Source: Methylibium petroleiphilum PM1 (GTDB taxonomy: Bacteria > Pseudomonadota > Gammaproteobacteria > Burkholderiales > Burkholderiaceae_C). Taken from it: DNA of 64,000 nucleotides. The DNA is taken from contig NC_008825.1 of the NCBI RefSeq assembly GCF_000015725.1, forward strand, positions 3,968,001 to 4,032,000, read 5' to 3'. A model generated the notes under the pieces. The model was given only the letters and a program-made list of their open reading frames with translations. It had not been told where the DNA came from and searched no databases. This document shows, piece after piece, positions 34,778 to 45,698 of the stretch (position 1 is its first letter; each line of letters starts with the position of its first letter). The position numbers and the translations under genes are program-made.

Positions 34778-35197
34778 TCAGCCGCCGAGGGCGACAGGAA
34801 CGCCCACCGCGCGGGCTGCGCGGCCGAGGGCAGGGTCCAGCGTCGCAAGCGGCAGGCCGCGGCGCTGGGCGAGGTCGAGGTAGAGCGCGTCGCAGGTGCT
34901 GAGGCCGCGGTCGCGGGCCAGATCCAGCACTTCGTGCCGCATGCGCTGCGGCACGCCGGCTTCGGTCTCTATCGGCAGCTCGTCGAGCAACGCCACGATC
35001 TCGGCGACACGCCCCTTCGTGGTGCGGCCACGCCGCTCGGCGAGCAGCAGGATCTGCGTGACTTCGGCGTGCCAGATCTCCGGCACCACGGCGCCGTGGC
35101 GGGCCACCTCGAGCGCGAGTTCACGGGACGCCGGCGTCTGCGCATCGGCGGACAACCACGCCAGCGCGGCCGAGGCATCGAGCACGACCGCCGCCAT
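34778..35197 (-). CDS. PIN-domain toxin, VapC-like
   Basis: 139 residues from ATG 35197. PIN fold with the acidic residues in VLDASAALAWL, WHAEVTQ, STCDALYLDLA and LATLDPALG that coordinate Mg for RNA cleavage. It overlaps the antitoxin stop in TGATG, the usual antitoxin-first order, and ends only 3 bp from parA. VapC toxins cut tRNA or rRNA; the target here is unknown. Confidence 0.88.
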   Translation of the reverse strand: MAAVVLDASAALAWLSADAQTPASRELALEVARHGAVVPEIWHAEVTQILLLAERRGRTTKGRVAEIVALLDELPIETEAGVPQRMRHEVLDLARDRGLSTCDALYLDLAQRRGLPLATLDPALGRAARAVGVPVALGG

Positions 35198-35436
35198 CAA
35201 TGCGGCTCCTCGCCGTGCAGGGCCCGCCAGTCGCGCCCCAGCGCCAAGTCACCGCCGATCTGCAGCAGACGTTCCGCCGCTGCTTGCGCATCGGCGGCCG
35301 ATCGGGCGATCGGCAGCAGCCGCGCCACGGGTCGACCGTGCCGCGTGATCACGATCTCTTCGCCGCGCTCGACGCGCTCGAGCAAGGCCGATAAGTGAGT
35401 CTTCGCCTCGAACGCTCCGACGCTGGTGGATCGCAT
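35197..35436 (-). CDS. Phd/YefM-family antitoxin, VapB-like
   Basis: 79 residues. The N-terminal MRSTSVGAFEAKTHLSALLERVERGEEIVITRHGRPVARL is a Phd/YefM DNA-binding domain. The acidic-aromatic C-terminus (LALGRDWRALHGEEPH) would wrap the toxin. It precedes and overlaps the PIN toxin. A palindrome 14 bp upstream is the probable autoregulatory operator. Confidence 0.88.
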   Translation of the reverse strand: MRSTSVGAFEAKTHLSALLERVERGEEIVITRHGRPVARLLPIARSAADAQAAAERLLQIGGDLALGRDWRALHGEEPH

Positions 35437-35449
35437 GGTGAGAGTTTCA

Positions 35450-35499
35450 ACCAGTTTTTAGACTGGTCTTATTTTCCAGACGCACACCAGAAGCGTCAA
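35450..35499 (-). promoter_or_regulatory. Promoter and operator of the toxin-antitoxin pair
   Basis: On the minus strand, TTGACG (35494-35499) and AAAATA (35470-35475) are separated by 18 bp. Between them and the antitoxin ATG is the palindrome ACCAGT-N6-ACTGGT (35450-35467), well placed for antitoxin binding and autorepression. The area is unusually AT-rich for this window. Confidence 0.6.
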
Positions 35500-35529
35500 G
35501 TGCGCACCGACGGGCCAGGTCCGCACGCT

Positions 35530-36123
35530 TCAAGGCGGCGCGGTTGGGGCAGTGTGGGTGTGTCGCTCGAGCCGCGTCAGATCGAAACCCTGCTCAGCCA
35601 GGCTCGCTCGCACAGCGCGGTCATCGCCGTCGGAGAGATTGGGCGTCCGAGACAGCACCCAGAGATACTCGCGGGTCGGTTCGCTGACCAGCGCGTACCG
35701 ACCCCCCGGACCCAGGGCCAGCACCCAATAGTCGCCCCAGCCGACCGGCAGCCACCGGATCAGCGCCGGCAGGAAGCTCACCCGCAGCTGTGCCGGCATC
35801 AGCAGCCCCTCGGCGATGCGGCCCACCGGCTGCGCCACCCCGCGTATCGATTCGGTACGCCCCTCGGCATTCCGGCACTGATTGGTCACTTCAACCTCGC
35901 CCTGTTCGAGCAGTCGGTAGGTGGCGCGGGTATCACTGACGCACTGACGCTGGAAACGATTCGGGTACCAGGCGACCTGGTACCAGGTGCCCATGTAGGC
36001 AGACACCTCCAGGCTCGGCAGTGCCTGGACGGTCGGGAGCCATGGCGGCGAAGCGTCGCCCGCGTGCGTGCTGCTCAAGGCCAAGCCAAGAATCAGCGGC
36101 CCGAGACGGCGATGAACTTGCAC
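35530..36123 (-). CDS. Lipocalin family protein, Blc-like
   Basis: 197 residues from GTG 36123, just 1 bp past the rsmG stop; AAGG within the rsmG end serves as ribosome-binding site. A signal peptide (LGPLILGLALSSTHAG, no lipobox cysteine) precedes the lipocalin GxW box YMGTWYQVAWYPNRFQRQC, the NQCRNAEGR strand and YWVLALGPGGRYALVSEP. Bacterial lipocalins are envelope proteins that bind fatty acids or lysophospholipids. It is probably co-transcribed with mnmG-rsmG. Confidence 0.85.
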   Translation of the reverse strand: MQVHRRLGPLILGLALSSTHAGDASPPWLPTVQALPSLEVSAYMGTWYQVAWYPNRFQRQCVSDTRATYRLLEQGEVEVTNQCRNAEGRTESIRGVAQPVGRIAEGLLMPAQLRVSFLPALIRWLPVGWGDYWVLALGPGGRYALVSEPTREYLWVLSRTPNLSDGDDRAVRASLAEQGFDLTRLERHTHTAPTAPP

Positions 36124-36124
36124 T

Positions 36125-36786
36125 TCAGCCCTTTCGATGCATCCAGACGATGCAGCGCTCGGCATCCAGCCCGGGCACCTGCAAGGGTTCCACGTGAAAC
36201 ACCTCGATCGACGACGGCAAGACTGCCATTTCCTCGTGCGGGACCTGACCCTTCATCGCCATCCACACACCGTCGGGCGCAAGCGCCGCCTCGGTGAGCG
36301 TGACAAAGTCGGCCAGCGAGGCGAAGGCGCGGGAGGTGATCACGTCGAAATTGCTCGACGCCAAGGATTCCACCCGGGCATGCAGCGCCTGGAAATGCGT
36401 CAGCCCAAGCTCCACCCCCACCTGCCGGATGAAACTGGCCTTCTTCGAGACCGTGTCTACACAGCTGACATGGATTTCCGGGCAAGCGACCGCAATCGCC
36501 ACACCGGGCAGTCCTGCCCCGCTGCCGACATCGAGCAACGCGATCGCCGTCGCTCGTGTTTGCCGTCGCAGCGGCGCGACGACCGCCAAGCTGTCGAGCA
36601 GGTGCTGGGTCAGCATCTGCGCCGGCTCGCGCACCGCGGTGAGGTTGTAGACCCGGTTCCAGCGGTCGATCAGCGCCAGGTGCTGCAGCAGTTGCTGTTG
36701 CTGCACCGCTGTCAGCTCGAGTCTCAGCGCCTGCGCGCCCTGCTCCAGTCCTTGCGCCAGCGCCTTTGCGTCGAAAGGGGCCACCG

Positions 36787-36790
<4 letters not shown>
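36125..36790 (-). CDS. rsmG: 16S rRNA guanine-527 N7-methyltransferase RsmG
   Basis: 221 residues. [25 protein letters not shown] and the SAM motif [17 protein letters not shown], followed by [11 protein letters not shown], are RsmG signatures. It methylates G527 of 16S rRNA. It overlaps the mnmG stop by 4 nt, the classic gidA-gidB pair near the origin. A parS site lies inside the gene (36186-36201). Confidence 0.96.
36186..36201. other. parS site inside rsmG
   Basis: GGTTCCACGTGAAACA differs from the consensus TGTTYCACGTGAAACA only at the first base. It is in the coding sequence of rsmG, 2.8 kb from the parB start. Confidence 0.85.
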
Positions 36791-38790
<2,000 letters not shown>

Positions 38791-38901
38791 CGGGGCTTTC
38801 GGGGCCGGAGCCGGCCGGAAAAGCCTCAATTTTAAGCAGCCCGATCCCGTCCGTCACCGCGTGGGGACGCCTCGGGGCGCCGGGCCGACGACAATCCGCC
38901 G

Positions 38902-39162
38902 ATGGATTGCCGACCCGCCTGTGCCGCCTGCTGCATCGCGCCGTCGATCTCGACGCCCCTGCCCGGCCACCCGCAGGGCAAGCCGGCCGGCGTCGCCTGC
39001 GCGCAGCTGGATGTTGACCTGCGCTGCCGGCTGTTCGGACGGCCCGAGCGGCCAGCGGTGTGTGGCTCGCTGCAGCCGTCGGCCGAGATGTGCGGCGCGC
39101 GCCGCGAGCACGCGCTGCGCTGGCTGGCGTGGCTGGAAACAGCCACCGCCACCACCAGCTGA
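38902..39162 (+). CDS. YkgJ-family cysteine cluster protein
   Basis: 86 residues. The cysteine pattern MDCRPACAACCIAPSIS followed by GKPAGVACAQLD, RCRLFGRPERPAVC and SAEMCG matches the short YkgJ (CxxxCxxCC) family, thought to bind a metal or iron-sulfur cluster; function unknown. A reverse-strand reading of the same DNA is a shadow. It is divergent from mnmG with 111 bp between starts. Confidence 0.85.
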   Translation: MDCRPACAACCIAPSISTPLPGHPQGKPAGVACAQLDVDLRCRLFGRPERPAVCGSLQPSAEMCGARREHALRWLAWLETATATTS

Positions 39163-39175
39163 AGCGGATCGCCGC

Positions 39176-39400
39176 TCAGGCCGCCGTCGCAGGCGCCGCC
39201 GCTTGCCCGCGGAGCCGGGCCCGCCAAGCTTTCCAACGCGGCGAATCCCAGGCCTTGTCGAAGAAGTAATGCGCCACCGTGTTCACCAGCGGTTCGACAA
39301 AGGTGATGGCCCCAGCGATGGCCACATTGCCCGTCAAGGCATAGCTCACGCCGAAGGCGATGCCCAGGTGCATCACGCCGAAGCTTGCAGTCTTGGCCAT
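39176..39400 (-). CDS. DUF2061 membrane protein
   Basis: 74 residues from ATG 39400 (MAKTASFGVMHLGIAFGVSYALTGN). Two hydrophobic segments and the family's conserved VMHLGIAFGVSY and VEPLVNTVAHYFFDKAW (two His in membrane-edge positions) place it in DUF2061, small membrane proteins of unknown function. It converges on the YkgJ gene, 13 bp apart. Confidence 0.82.
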   Translation of the reverse strand: MAKTASFGVMHLGIAFGVSYALTGNVAIAGAITFVEPLVNTVAHYFFDKAWDSPRWKAWRARLRGQAAAPATAA

Positions 39401-39496
39401 GGTGTTATCGCTATCGAAAATAAATCCTGATAGCGAAAAATACACCGATCGCCGTGATTCACCAATCGTGCGGCTCGATCGCCGGGATAGCCAGGC

Positions 39497-40888
39497 TCAC
39501 CCAGGCGCACGTTCGGCGGCCTGCAAGGCCTGCAGGAATTCGCGTCGCCAACGGTGCACGTCGTGCTCGCGAACACCTGCGAGCAAGGCCTGATGCCGCT
39601 CCACCCGCTCGGACAGCGGCATCCGCAGCGCGCGCTGCACCGCACCCGCGGTGGCGCCGATGTCGTATGGATTGACCAGCAGGGCCGCGCGCATCTGCTC
39701 GGCCGCACCGGCAAAGCGGGACAGCACCAGCACGCCGGGGTCGGCAGCGTCCTGCGCCGCGACGAACTCCTTGGCCACTAGGTTCATGCCGTCGCGCAGC
39801 GGCGTGACCAGGGCCACGCGCCCGGCGCGGTACAGCCCCGGCAGCCGTCGCCGCGCCAGCGTGCGGTGGATGTAGCGCACCGGCATCCAGTCGAGTTCGC
39901 CGTACTCGCCGTTGATCTGCCCCGACAGACCCTCGAGCTCGCGGCGGATGTCCTCGTAGCTCTCCACGCCCTCGCGCGTCGGTGTGGCCACCTGGATCAA
40001 GGTCGCGCTGTTGCGATTCTCGGGGTAGTCGGCCAGCAGCCGATGGAAAGCGCGCAGGCGCTGCGGCAGGCCCTTGGAGTAATCGAGCCGGTCGACCCCG
40101 ATCAACAGCTGACGCAGCGGGTACTGGCTGCGCAGTGTCTCGCGCGTCTCGATCGACTCCGGCGTCTGCGCCAGGGCCTGGAACTCGTCGACGTCGATGC
40201 CGATCGGGAAGGCCCGCGCACAAACCTGTTGGCCGAAGGCGCGGTACTGGTCACGGCCCAGGCGCTCGGCCCCAGCCTCCATCTCGACATAGCGGGCGAA
40301 GTGGGCCACGTCGGCCTCGCTCTGCAGCCCGATCAGGTCATAGGCGAACAGCGAGCGCATCAGCATGTCGTGCGCCGGGATTGCCGCCATCACCAGCGGC
40401 GGCGGCATCGGGATGTGCAGGAAGAAGCCGATGCGCTGACGGCAGCCGAGAGCGCGCAACTCGGCCGCCAGCGGGATCAGGTGGTAGTCGTGCACCCAGA
40501 TGATGTCGTCCGGCTTCAGCAGCGTGCTCAGCTTGCGGGCGAACAGCCGGTTGACGCGCTGATAGCCTTCGAAATACCCGTCGTCGAACTGCGCCAGATC
40601 GAGCCGGTAGTGGAACACGGGCCACAGCACCCGGTTCGAGTAGCCGGCGTAATAGGCCGCGTGGTCGTCGCTGCCGAGATCGAGCGTCGCGAGCGTGACC
40701 TTCCCCGACGGCTGCAGGTGCAGATCGCCCTCGCCGCGAGCGCCGCCGGCCACCACCTTGCCGCTCCAACCGAACCACAGGCCCCCGCTCTCGGAGAGCG
40801 CATCGCCCAATGCGACGGCCAGCCCGCCGGCGGCCGCCTTGCGCGGGTCGCCGATCCGATTGGACACCACCACCAACCGAGACGTCAT
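39497..40888 (-). CDS. otsA: Trehalose-6-phosphate synthase OtsA
   Basis: 463 residues, GT20 family. RLVVVSNRIG and GGLAVALGDAL at the N-terminus, WVHDYHLIPLAAELR, the donor-site GVDRLDYSKGLPQRL and the phosphate-binding DGMNLVAKEFVAAQ are all present. It joins UDP-glucose (or another NDP-glucose) to glucose 6-phosphate. Last of three genes otsB-GH15-otsA, 19 bp after the GH15 stop. Trehalose made here would protect against osmotic and desiccation stress. Confidence 0.95.
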   Translation of the reverse strand: MTSRLVVVSNRIGDPRKAAAGGLAVALGDALSESGGLWFGWSGKVVAGGARGEGDLHLQPSGKVTLATLDLGSDDHAAYYAGYSNRVLWPVFHYRLDLAQFDDGYFEGYQRVNRLFARKLSTLLKPDDIIWVHDYHLIPLAAELRALGCRQRIGFFLHIPMPPPLVMAAIPAHDMLMRSLFAYDLIGLQSEADVAHFARYVEMEAGAERLGRDQYRAFGQQVCARAFPIGIDVDEFQALAQTPESIETRETLRSQYPLRQLLIGVDRLDYSKGLPQRLRAFHRLLADYPENRNSATLIQVATPTREGVESYEDIRRELEGLSGQINGEYGELDWMPVRYIHRTLARRRLPGLYRAGRVALVTPLRDGMNLVAKEFVAAQDAADPGVLVLSRFAGAAEQMRAALLVNPYDIGATAGAVQRALRMPLSERVERHQALLAGVREHDVHRWRREFLQALQAAERAPG

Positions 40889-40907
40889 CGCGTGAGCCCT
40901 GCTCGCA

Positions 40908-42704
40908 TCAGATCACCGTGTCCCAGGGCACCGACAGACGCATTGCGGCATTGATGATGCCGACCATCGAATAGGTCTGCGGGAAGTTGCCCCACAGCTC
41001 GCCGGTGCGCGCGTCGGTGTCTTCCGAGAGCAGGCCCAGCGCATTGCGCGACGCGAGCATGGATTCGAAGATCTGCCGGGCCTGCTCGCGCCGGCCGATG
41101 CGCACCAACGCGTCGATGCGCCAGAAGGCGCAGATGTTGAAGGCCGTCTCAGGTTTGCCGAAGTCGTCGGCCGCCTCGTAGCGACGCATGTAGGGGCCAT
41201 CGCAGAGGTGCGCCTCCAGCGCGTCGACCGTCGCGACGAAGCGCGGGTCCATCGGGTCGATGAAGCCCACTTCGGCCATCAGCAGCACGCTGGCATCGAG
41301 ATTCTCGCCACCCAGGCTCTCGGCGAAGGCCTGGCGCTTGTCGCTCCAGGCTTCGCGCAGCACGCGCTCTCGGATCGCCGCGGCCCGGCCGCGCCAGTGG
41401 GCGTCCCGCTCGGGCAGGCCCAGACGGGTGGCGATCTTCGCCAGCCGATCGCAGGCCGCCCAGCACATCAGCGCCGACGAGGTGTGCACCCGCGCGCGCG
41501 TGCGCAGCTCCCACATTCCCGCATCGGGCTGGTCGTGCACCAGCCAGGCCTGCTCACCCACCGCCTCGAGCCGCGCGAAGTCGTCGGCGTCAGCGCGGCG
41601 GAACAGCCGCAGATCATGGAAGGACTGCGACGCCCCGAGCAGCACGTTGCCGTACACGTCGTGCTGCGCGTGCGTGTGCGCCTGGTTGCCGCGCCGCACC
41701 GGACCCATGCCGCGGTAGCCGCGCAGATGCGGGAGTTCTTCCTCGGGCAGATCCTTCTCAAGGCCCAGGCCGTACAGCGGCTGGATGAAGCCCCCGCGCG
41801 CGTCGCGCACCACGTTGTGCAGCCAACGCAGGTAGTCCTCCATCGTCTCCAGTTCGGACAGGCTGTTGAGCGCCCGCACCACGAAGAAGGCGTCGCGCAG
41901 CCAGCAGTACCGGTAATCCCAGTTGCGGCCGCTGCCCGGCGCCTCGGGCAGGCTGGTGGTCATCGCCGCGACGATCGCGCCGGTCTCGTCGAACAGGCAC
42001 AGCTTGAGCGTGATCGCGGCGCGGATAACGGCCGCCTGCCATTCCAGCGGGAGGGCCAGCCGGCGGGTCCAGGTGCGCCAGTAGAGCGCGGTGAGTTCCT
42101 CGAAATCGCGCGCCACCTCGGCCGCGCCGCGCTCCAGCGTCTCGTCGGGGCCGAGCAGCAGGTTCAGCGGCGCCGCCAGCGAGAACCAGGTCTCGTCCTG
42201 CACATAGGTGATGGGCGCATCGGTGGTGAGACGCAGCGTCCCGGTCGGGCCGGCGTATCGCAAGTGATGGCTGCCGCGCGCGACCTCCGGCGCGACGCGC
42301 CCCCAGTCGGCGCGAGGCCGCAGGCTGACGCGCACGCGCGGATGGCCCTGCAGCGGATGCACACGCCGCACCAGCATCGCGGGCCGGAAGGTGCGGTCGC
42401 GGCTGAGGAAGCGCGGTGCGAAATCGGTGATCTCGATCACATCGCCGTCGGCACTGAACAGCCGCGTGCGCAGGATGGCGGTGCCTTCGTCGTAGGCCTG
42501 CTCGCTGCGCACGAAGTTCTCGATCTCGATGCACCAGCTGCCGTCGGCCGGCCACGCGTCGGGCGTGTCGATCAGCGCGTGGAAGGTCGGGTCGCCGTCG
42601 AAGCGCGGCAGGCAGCACCAGACGATGCGGGCCTCGCGGTCGATCAGCGCGCTGATCGCGCAGTTGCCGACCAGACCCAGCTCGAGCGAAGCCGCTGCGC
42701 TCAC
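40908..42704 (-). CDS. GH15 family glucoamylase/trehalase-like glycoside hydrolase
   Basis: 598 residues from GTG 42704, which overlaps the otsB stop in GTGA. N-terminal domain LELGLVGNCAISALIDREARIVWCCLPRFDGDP; catalytic (alpha/alpha)6 part with GSGRNWDYRYCWLRDAFFVVRAL and ELWGNFPQTYSMVGIINAAMRLS. Family members of this layout act on alpha-glucosides; mycobacterial and archaeal homologues include trehalases. Embedded between otsB and otsA, it is most likely tied to trehalose turnover, but that is inference from position. Confidence 0.9.
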   Translation of the reverse strand: MSAAASLELGLVGNCAISALIDREARIVWCCLPRFDGDPTFHALIDTPDAWPADGSWCIEIENFVRSEQAYDEGTAILRTRLFSADGDVIEITDFAPRFLSRDRTFRPAMLVRRVHPLQGHPRVRVSLRPRADWGRVAPEVARGSHHLRYAGPTGTLRLTTDAPITYVQDETWFSLAAPLNLLLGPDETLERGAAEVARDFEELTALYWRTWTRRLALPLEWQAAVIRAAITLKLCLFDETGAIVAAMTTSLPEAPGSGRNWDYRYCWLRDAFFVVRALNSLSELETMEDYLRWLHNVVRDARGGFIQPLYGLGLEKDLPEEELPHLRGYRGMGPVRRGNQAHTHAQHDVYGNVLLGASQSFHDLRLFRRADADDFARLEAVGEQAWLVHDQPDAGMWELRTRARVHTSSALMCWAACDRLAKIATRLGLPERDAHWRGRAAAIRERVLREAWSDKRQAFAESLGGENLDASVLLMAEVGFIDPMDPRFVATVDALEAHLCDGPYMRRYEAADDFGKPETAFNICAFWRIDALVRIGRREQARQIFESMLASRNALGLLSEDTDARTGELWGNFPQTYSMVGIINAAMRLSVPWDTVI

Positions 42705-43465
42705 CGGGAGACCTCCAGCGCGACGGGATATGCCGGCTGGGGCAGCGCCGCCTGCAGCCACAACCGCACCGCCTCGGGGCCACCCAGACGGAACTGGGCA
42801 CCGCTCGGCCCGTCACCCACCTTGATGCCGATGCCGCCGACAGCCTGCACGGCGGCGAAGCCGTCCTCGTCGGTCGCATCGTCGCCGACGAACACGGGCT
42901 GCCGCCCGGCGAACGCCGGATGCGCCAGGAACTCGCTCACCGCGTTGGCCTTGGTCGCGCCGCGCGGCTTGACCTCGACCACGCACTTGCCGAGCAGCAC
43001 GGTCAGCTCGGCGTGCGGGCGTGCGGCGGCCAGCATCATGCGGGCGCACATGTCGCCCAGATGCGGCGCGTCGCGATAGTGCAGCGCCAGTGCGCCCGGC
43101 TTGCGCTCGAGCCGCAGGTCGGGCGTGCGTGCCACCAGGCGTTCGACGCGGTGAATCAGGGTGTCCGGCAGGCCGCCTGCGAGCCGGCGCGTCGGCCCGT
43201 CGCCATCGCGACGCTCGACGCCGTGCACGCCTGCCGCCGGCAGTCGCAGCGGCGCAAGCCAGGCATCGAGTTCGCTGAGCGGGCGTCCGCTGACGAGGGC
43301 CAGTGCCCCGCCGAGCAGCGCGTGCAGCTGCTGCAAGGTCGGCACCAGCCAGGCACCGACCTCGATGCCGTCGGGCCGCGGGGCGATCGGTACCAGGGTT
43401 CCGTCGAAATCGAGGAACAGGGCGGCGCGCGGATCGAGCGCCGGAGGGCGCAGGGCATCTTCCAT
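42701..43465 (-). CDS. otsB: Trehalose-6-phosphate phosphatase OtsB
   Basis: 254 residues from ATG 43465. HAD-superfamily motif I LFLDFDGTLVPIAP, then LVSGRPLSELD, the C2 cap with VHGVERRDGDG, and the last motif VFVGDDATDEDGF. It dephosphorylates trehalose 6-phosphate. First gene of the trehalose operon; 4-nt overlap with the GH15 gene. Confidence 0.95.
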   Translation of the reverse strand: MEDALRPPALDPRAALFLDFDGTLVPIAPRPDGIEVGAWLVPTLQQLHALLGGALALVSGRPLSELDAWLAPLRLPAAGVHGVERRDGDGPTRRLAGGLPDTLIHRVERLVARTPDLRLERKPGALALHYRDAPHLGDMCARMMLAAARPHAELTVLLGKCVVEVKPRGATKANAVSEFLAHPAFAGRQPVFVGDDATDEDGFAAVQAVGGIGIKVGDGPSGAQFRLGGPEAVRLWLQAALPQPAYPVALEVSR

Positions 43466-43546
43466 GACAAAGCGTACCCTAGCAAAGTCGCGGCCCGGCA
43501 CGACCGCATCGGCGGCAGAGCCGCAGCGGGCCGCTGCGGCTTTCGG

Positions 43547-45685
43547 TCAGTTGCCCGGCTCGGACTGCTGCGTGTTCGGCACGCTGCGCAGGTCCTGCGC
43601 GACACGCCCCTGCTGGAGCACGATCACGCGGGCCGCCGCCGCGATGGTCTCGGGCCGGTGGGCGACGATCACGCGCGTGATGTCGAGCCCGCGGATGGCC
43701 TGGTTCACCTGCCGCTCCCGCTCGACATCGAGCGCGCTCGTCGCCTCGTCGAGAAACAGGATGCGAGGTCGCTTGTACAGCGCACGGGCCAGCAGGATGC
43801 GCTGGCGCTGCCCACCGGACAGGCTGGCGCCCATGTCGCCGATCAGCGTGTGGTAACCCATCGGCAGCGCGTCGATCTCGTCGTTCACGCAGGCCAGCCG
43901 GGCGCACTGCTCGACCCAGGCGGCATCGGCATCCACGTCGAAGAACGAGATGTTGTCGGCAATTGACCCGGCGAACAGCTGGTCGTCCTGCATCACGGTG
44001 CCGATCATGGCGCGCCAGCGGCCGAGCCCCAGCTGCGACAGCGGCAGGCCTCCGATGCGGATCTCGCCGGCGGCGGGCGCGTGGATGCCGAGCATCAGCT
44101 TGAGCAGCGTGGTCTTGCCGCAGCCCGACGGTCCGACGATCGCCACCGCCTCGCCGGGCTCGATGTGCAGGCTGCAGCCCTTCAGCACGTCGGGCTCGGT
44201 ATCCGCGTAGCGGAAGCTCACGTCGCGCAGCTCGATGCGCGGTGCGAGGTCGCGCGCCGCGTGCAGGCCCTCGCCCTGCGCCTCGGGCGCCGCCAGCACG
44301 ATGTCGGCCAGGCGCTCGCCTTGCAGCCGCAGCATCTTCAGCTCGATCGCCTTGTCGATCAGACCGCTGACGCGCTGCGCGAACTGCTCCTTGAAGGCCA
44401 GGAACGCGAACAGCATGCCCACGGTGAACTGCTGCTCCATCACCAGCAGCGCGCCGATGCCGATGACGGCGATGCGCTCGACGCCGAACACCAGCTTGTT
44501 GAGCACGGCGAAGGCGAGCTCGAGCTTCTTGATCGCGATGTCGGCGTTCATCGCGTCGACCACCAGGTTCATGAAGCGGGCGCGGCGCTCGTCCTGGCGA
44601 TTGAACAGCTTGATCGCCTGCACGCCGCGCAGCGATTCGAGAAAATGCGTCGAGCGCTTCGCATCGTGCACGATCGCCTCTTCGGTCGCGTCGCGCAGCG
44701 GCGTGAAGAAGGCCCAGCGCAGCAGCGCGTAGAGCGCCACCGCGCCGATCGCGATGGCCGTCAATGTGGCGCTGTAGACCCACATCATCACCAGCGTGGC
44801 AACCACCAGCAGCCCGTCGAGCATGGCCTCGATGAAGCTGGTGGTCAGCGTCTGCTGGATCTTCTGCACCGCGCCGAAACGCGACATCACGTCACCGGCA
44901 TGGCGCTTCTCGAACCACTCGACCGGCAGGCGCATCAGGTGTGCGAACACATTGCCCAGCCATTGCAGGTTGAGCGTGCTCGACAGGTAGAGCACCGCCC
45001 AGGACCGCAAGGCACCGGTGGCCACCTGAATCACCACGAGCAAGCCGAAGCCGATCACCAGCGTGAGCAGCAGGTCGCGGTCGGCGCTGAGCAGCGCGCC
45101 GTCGACCACCCATTGCAGGAAGAACGGCGCCAGCAGCATGAAGACCTCGAGCGCGAGCGCGAGCGCGAACACCTGCGCCAGCGAGCGCTTCAGGCCCCGC
45201 ACCGGGCCGAGCAGCTGCCGTAGGCTGACGTGCTGGCGTTCGGTGCGGGGCTCGAAGCCGGTGCCGGGCATCAGTTCCAGCACCACGCCGGTGAAGTGGC
45301 GCGAGACCTCGGCCAGCGGCAGCCGCCGCACCCCGTGCGCCGGATCGTGGATGACGGCAACGCCTCGCTGCACCTTCGCCAGCACCACGAAGTGGTTCAG
45401 GTCCCAGTGCAGGATGCAGGGCAACTGCAGCTGCGAAAGATGCGCGAGCTCCGCGCGCAGCGGCCGTGCATTGAGCTGGAGTTGCCCCGCCATCGCCACC
45501 AGGTCGGCCAGCGTCACGCCCTTCAAGGACAGCGAGAAGCGCTGCCTCAAGCTCGGGAGGTCGCTGCGATGGCCGTGGTGCGAAGCCACCATGGCGAGGC
45601 AGGCCAGGCCGCACTCCGCCGCCTCGGTCTGCAGGATCATCGGCAGGCGCGGCGCGCCGAAGCCCATGCGCAAGGCGTTCGCCAT
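43547..45685 (-). CDS. Peptidase-containing ABC transporter (C39 peptidase, double-glycine exporter)
   Basis: 712 residues from ATG 45685. N-terminal C39 peptidase with Cys25 (QTEAAECGLACLAM), His98 (WDLNHFVVL) and Asp114 (VIHDPAHG), the complete catalytic triad. A six-helix membrane domain follows (about 150-430), then the ATPase: Walker A VGPSGCGKTTLLKLM, signature ASLSGGQRQRILLARAL, Walker B ILFLDEATSALD. Such transporters cut the leader of peptides after Gly-Gly and export the rest. Upstream, in order, are a HlyD adaptor, a small double-glycine peptide gene and a LuxR-type regulator; the short peptide is its likely cargo. Confidence 0.94.
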   Translation of the reverse strand: MANALRMGFGAPRLPMILQTEAAECGLACLAMVASHHGHRSDLPSLRQRFSLSLKGVTLADLVAMAGQLQLNARPLRAELAHLSQLQLPCILHWDLNHFVVLAKVQRGVAVIHDPAHGVRRLPLAEVSRHFTGVVLELMPGTGFEPRTERQHVSLRQLLGPVRGLKRSLAQVFALALALEVFMLLAPFFLQWVVDGALLSADRDLLLTLVIGFGLLVVIQVATGALRSWAVLYLSSTLNLQWLGNVFAHLMRLPVEWFEKRHAGDVMSRFGAVQKIQQTLTTSFIEAMLDGLLVVATLVMMWVYSATLTAIAIGAVALYALLRWAFFTPLRDATEEAIVHDAKRSTHFLESLRGVQAIKLFNRQDERRARFMNLVVDAMNADIAIKKLELAFAVLNKLVFGVERIAVIGIGALLVMEQQFTVGMLFAFLAFKEQFAQRVSGLIDKAIELKMLRLQGERLADIVLAAPEAQGEGLHAARDLAPRIELRDVSFRYADTEPDVLKGCSLHIEPGEAVAIVGPSGCGKTTLLKLMLGIHAPAAGEIRIGGLPLSQLGLGRWRAMIGTVMQDDQLFAGSIADNISFFDVDADAAWVEQCARLACVNDEIDALPMGYHTLIGDMGASLSGGQRQRILLARALYKRPRILFLDEATSALDVERERQVNQAIRGLDITRVIVAHRPETIAAAARVIVLQQGRVAQDLRSVPNTQQSEPGN

Positions 45686-45698
45686 CGTTGCCGGACGA

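Noticed and set aside
38832-39236. Minus-strand frame opposite the YkgJ gene
   Set aside because: The plus frame has the conserved cysteine cluster; the minus frame has no motif.
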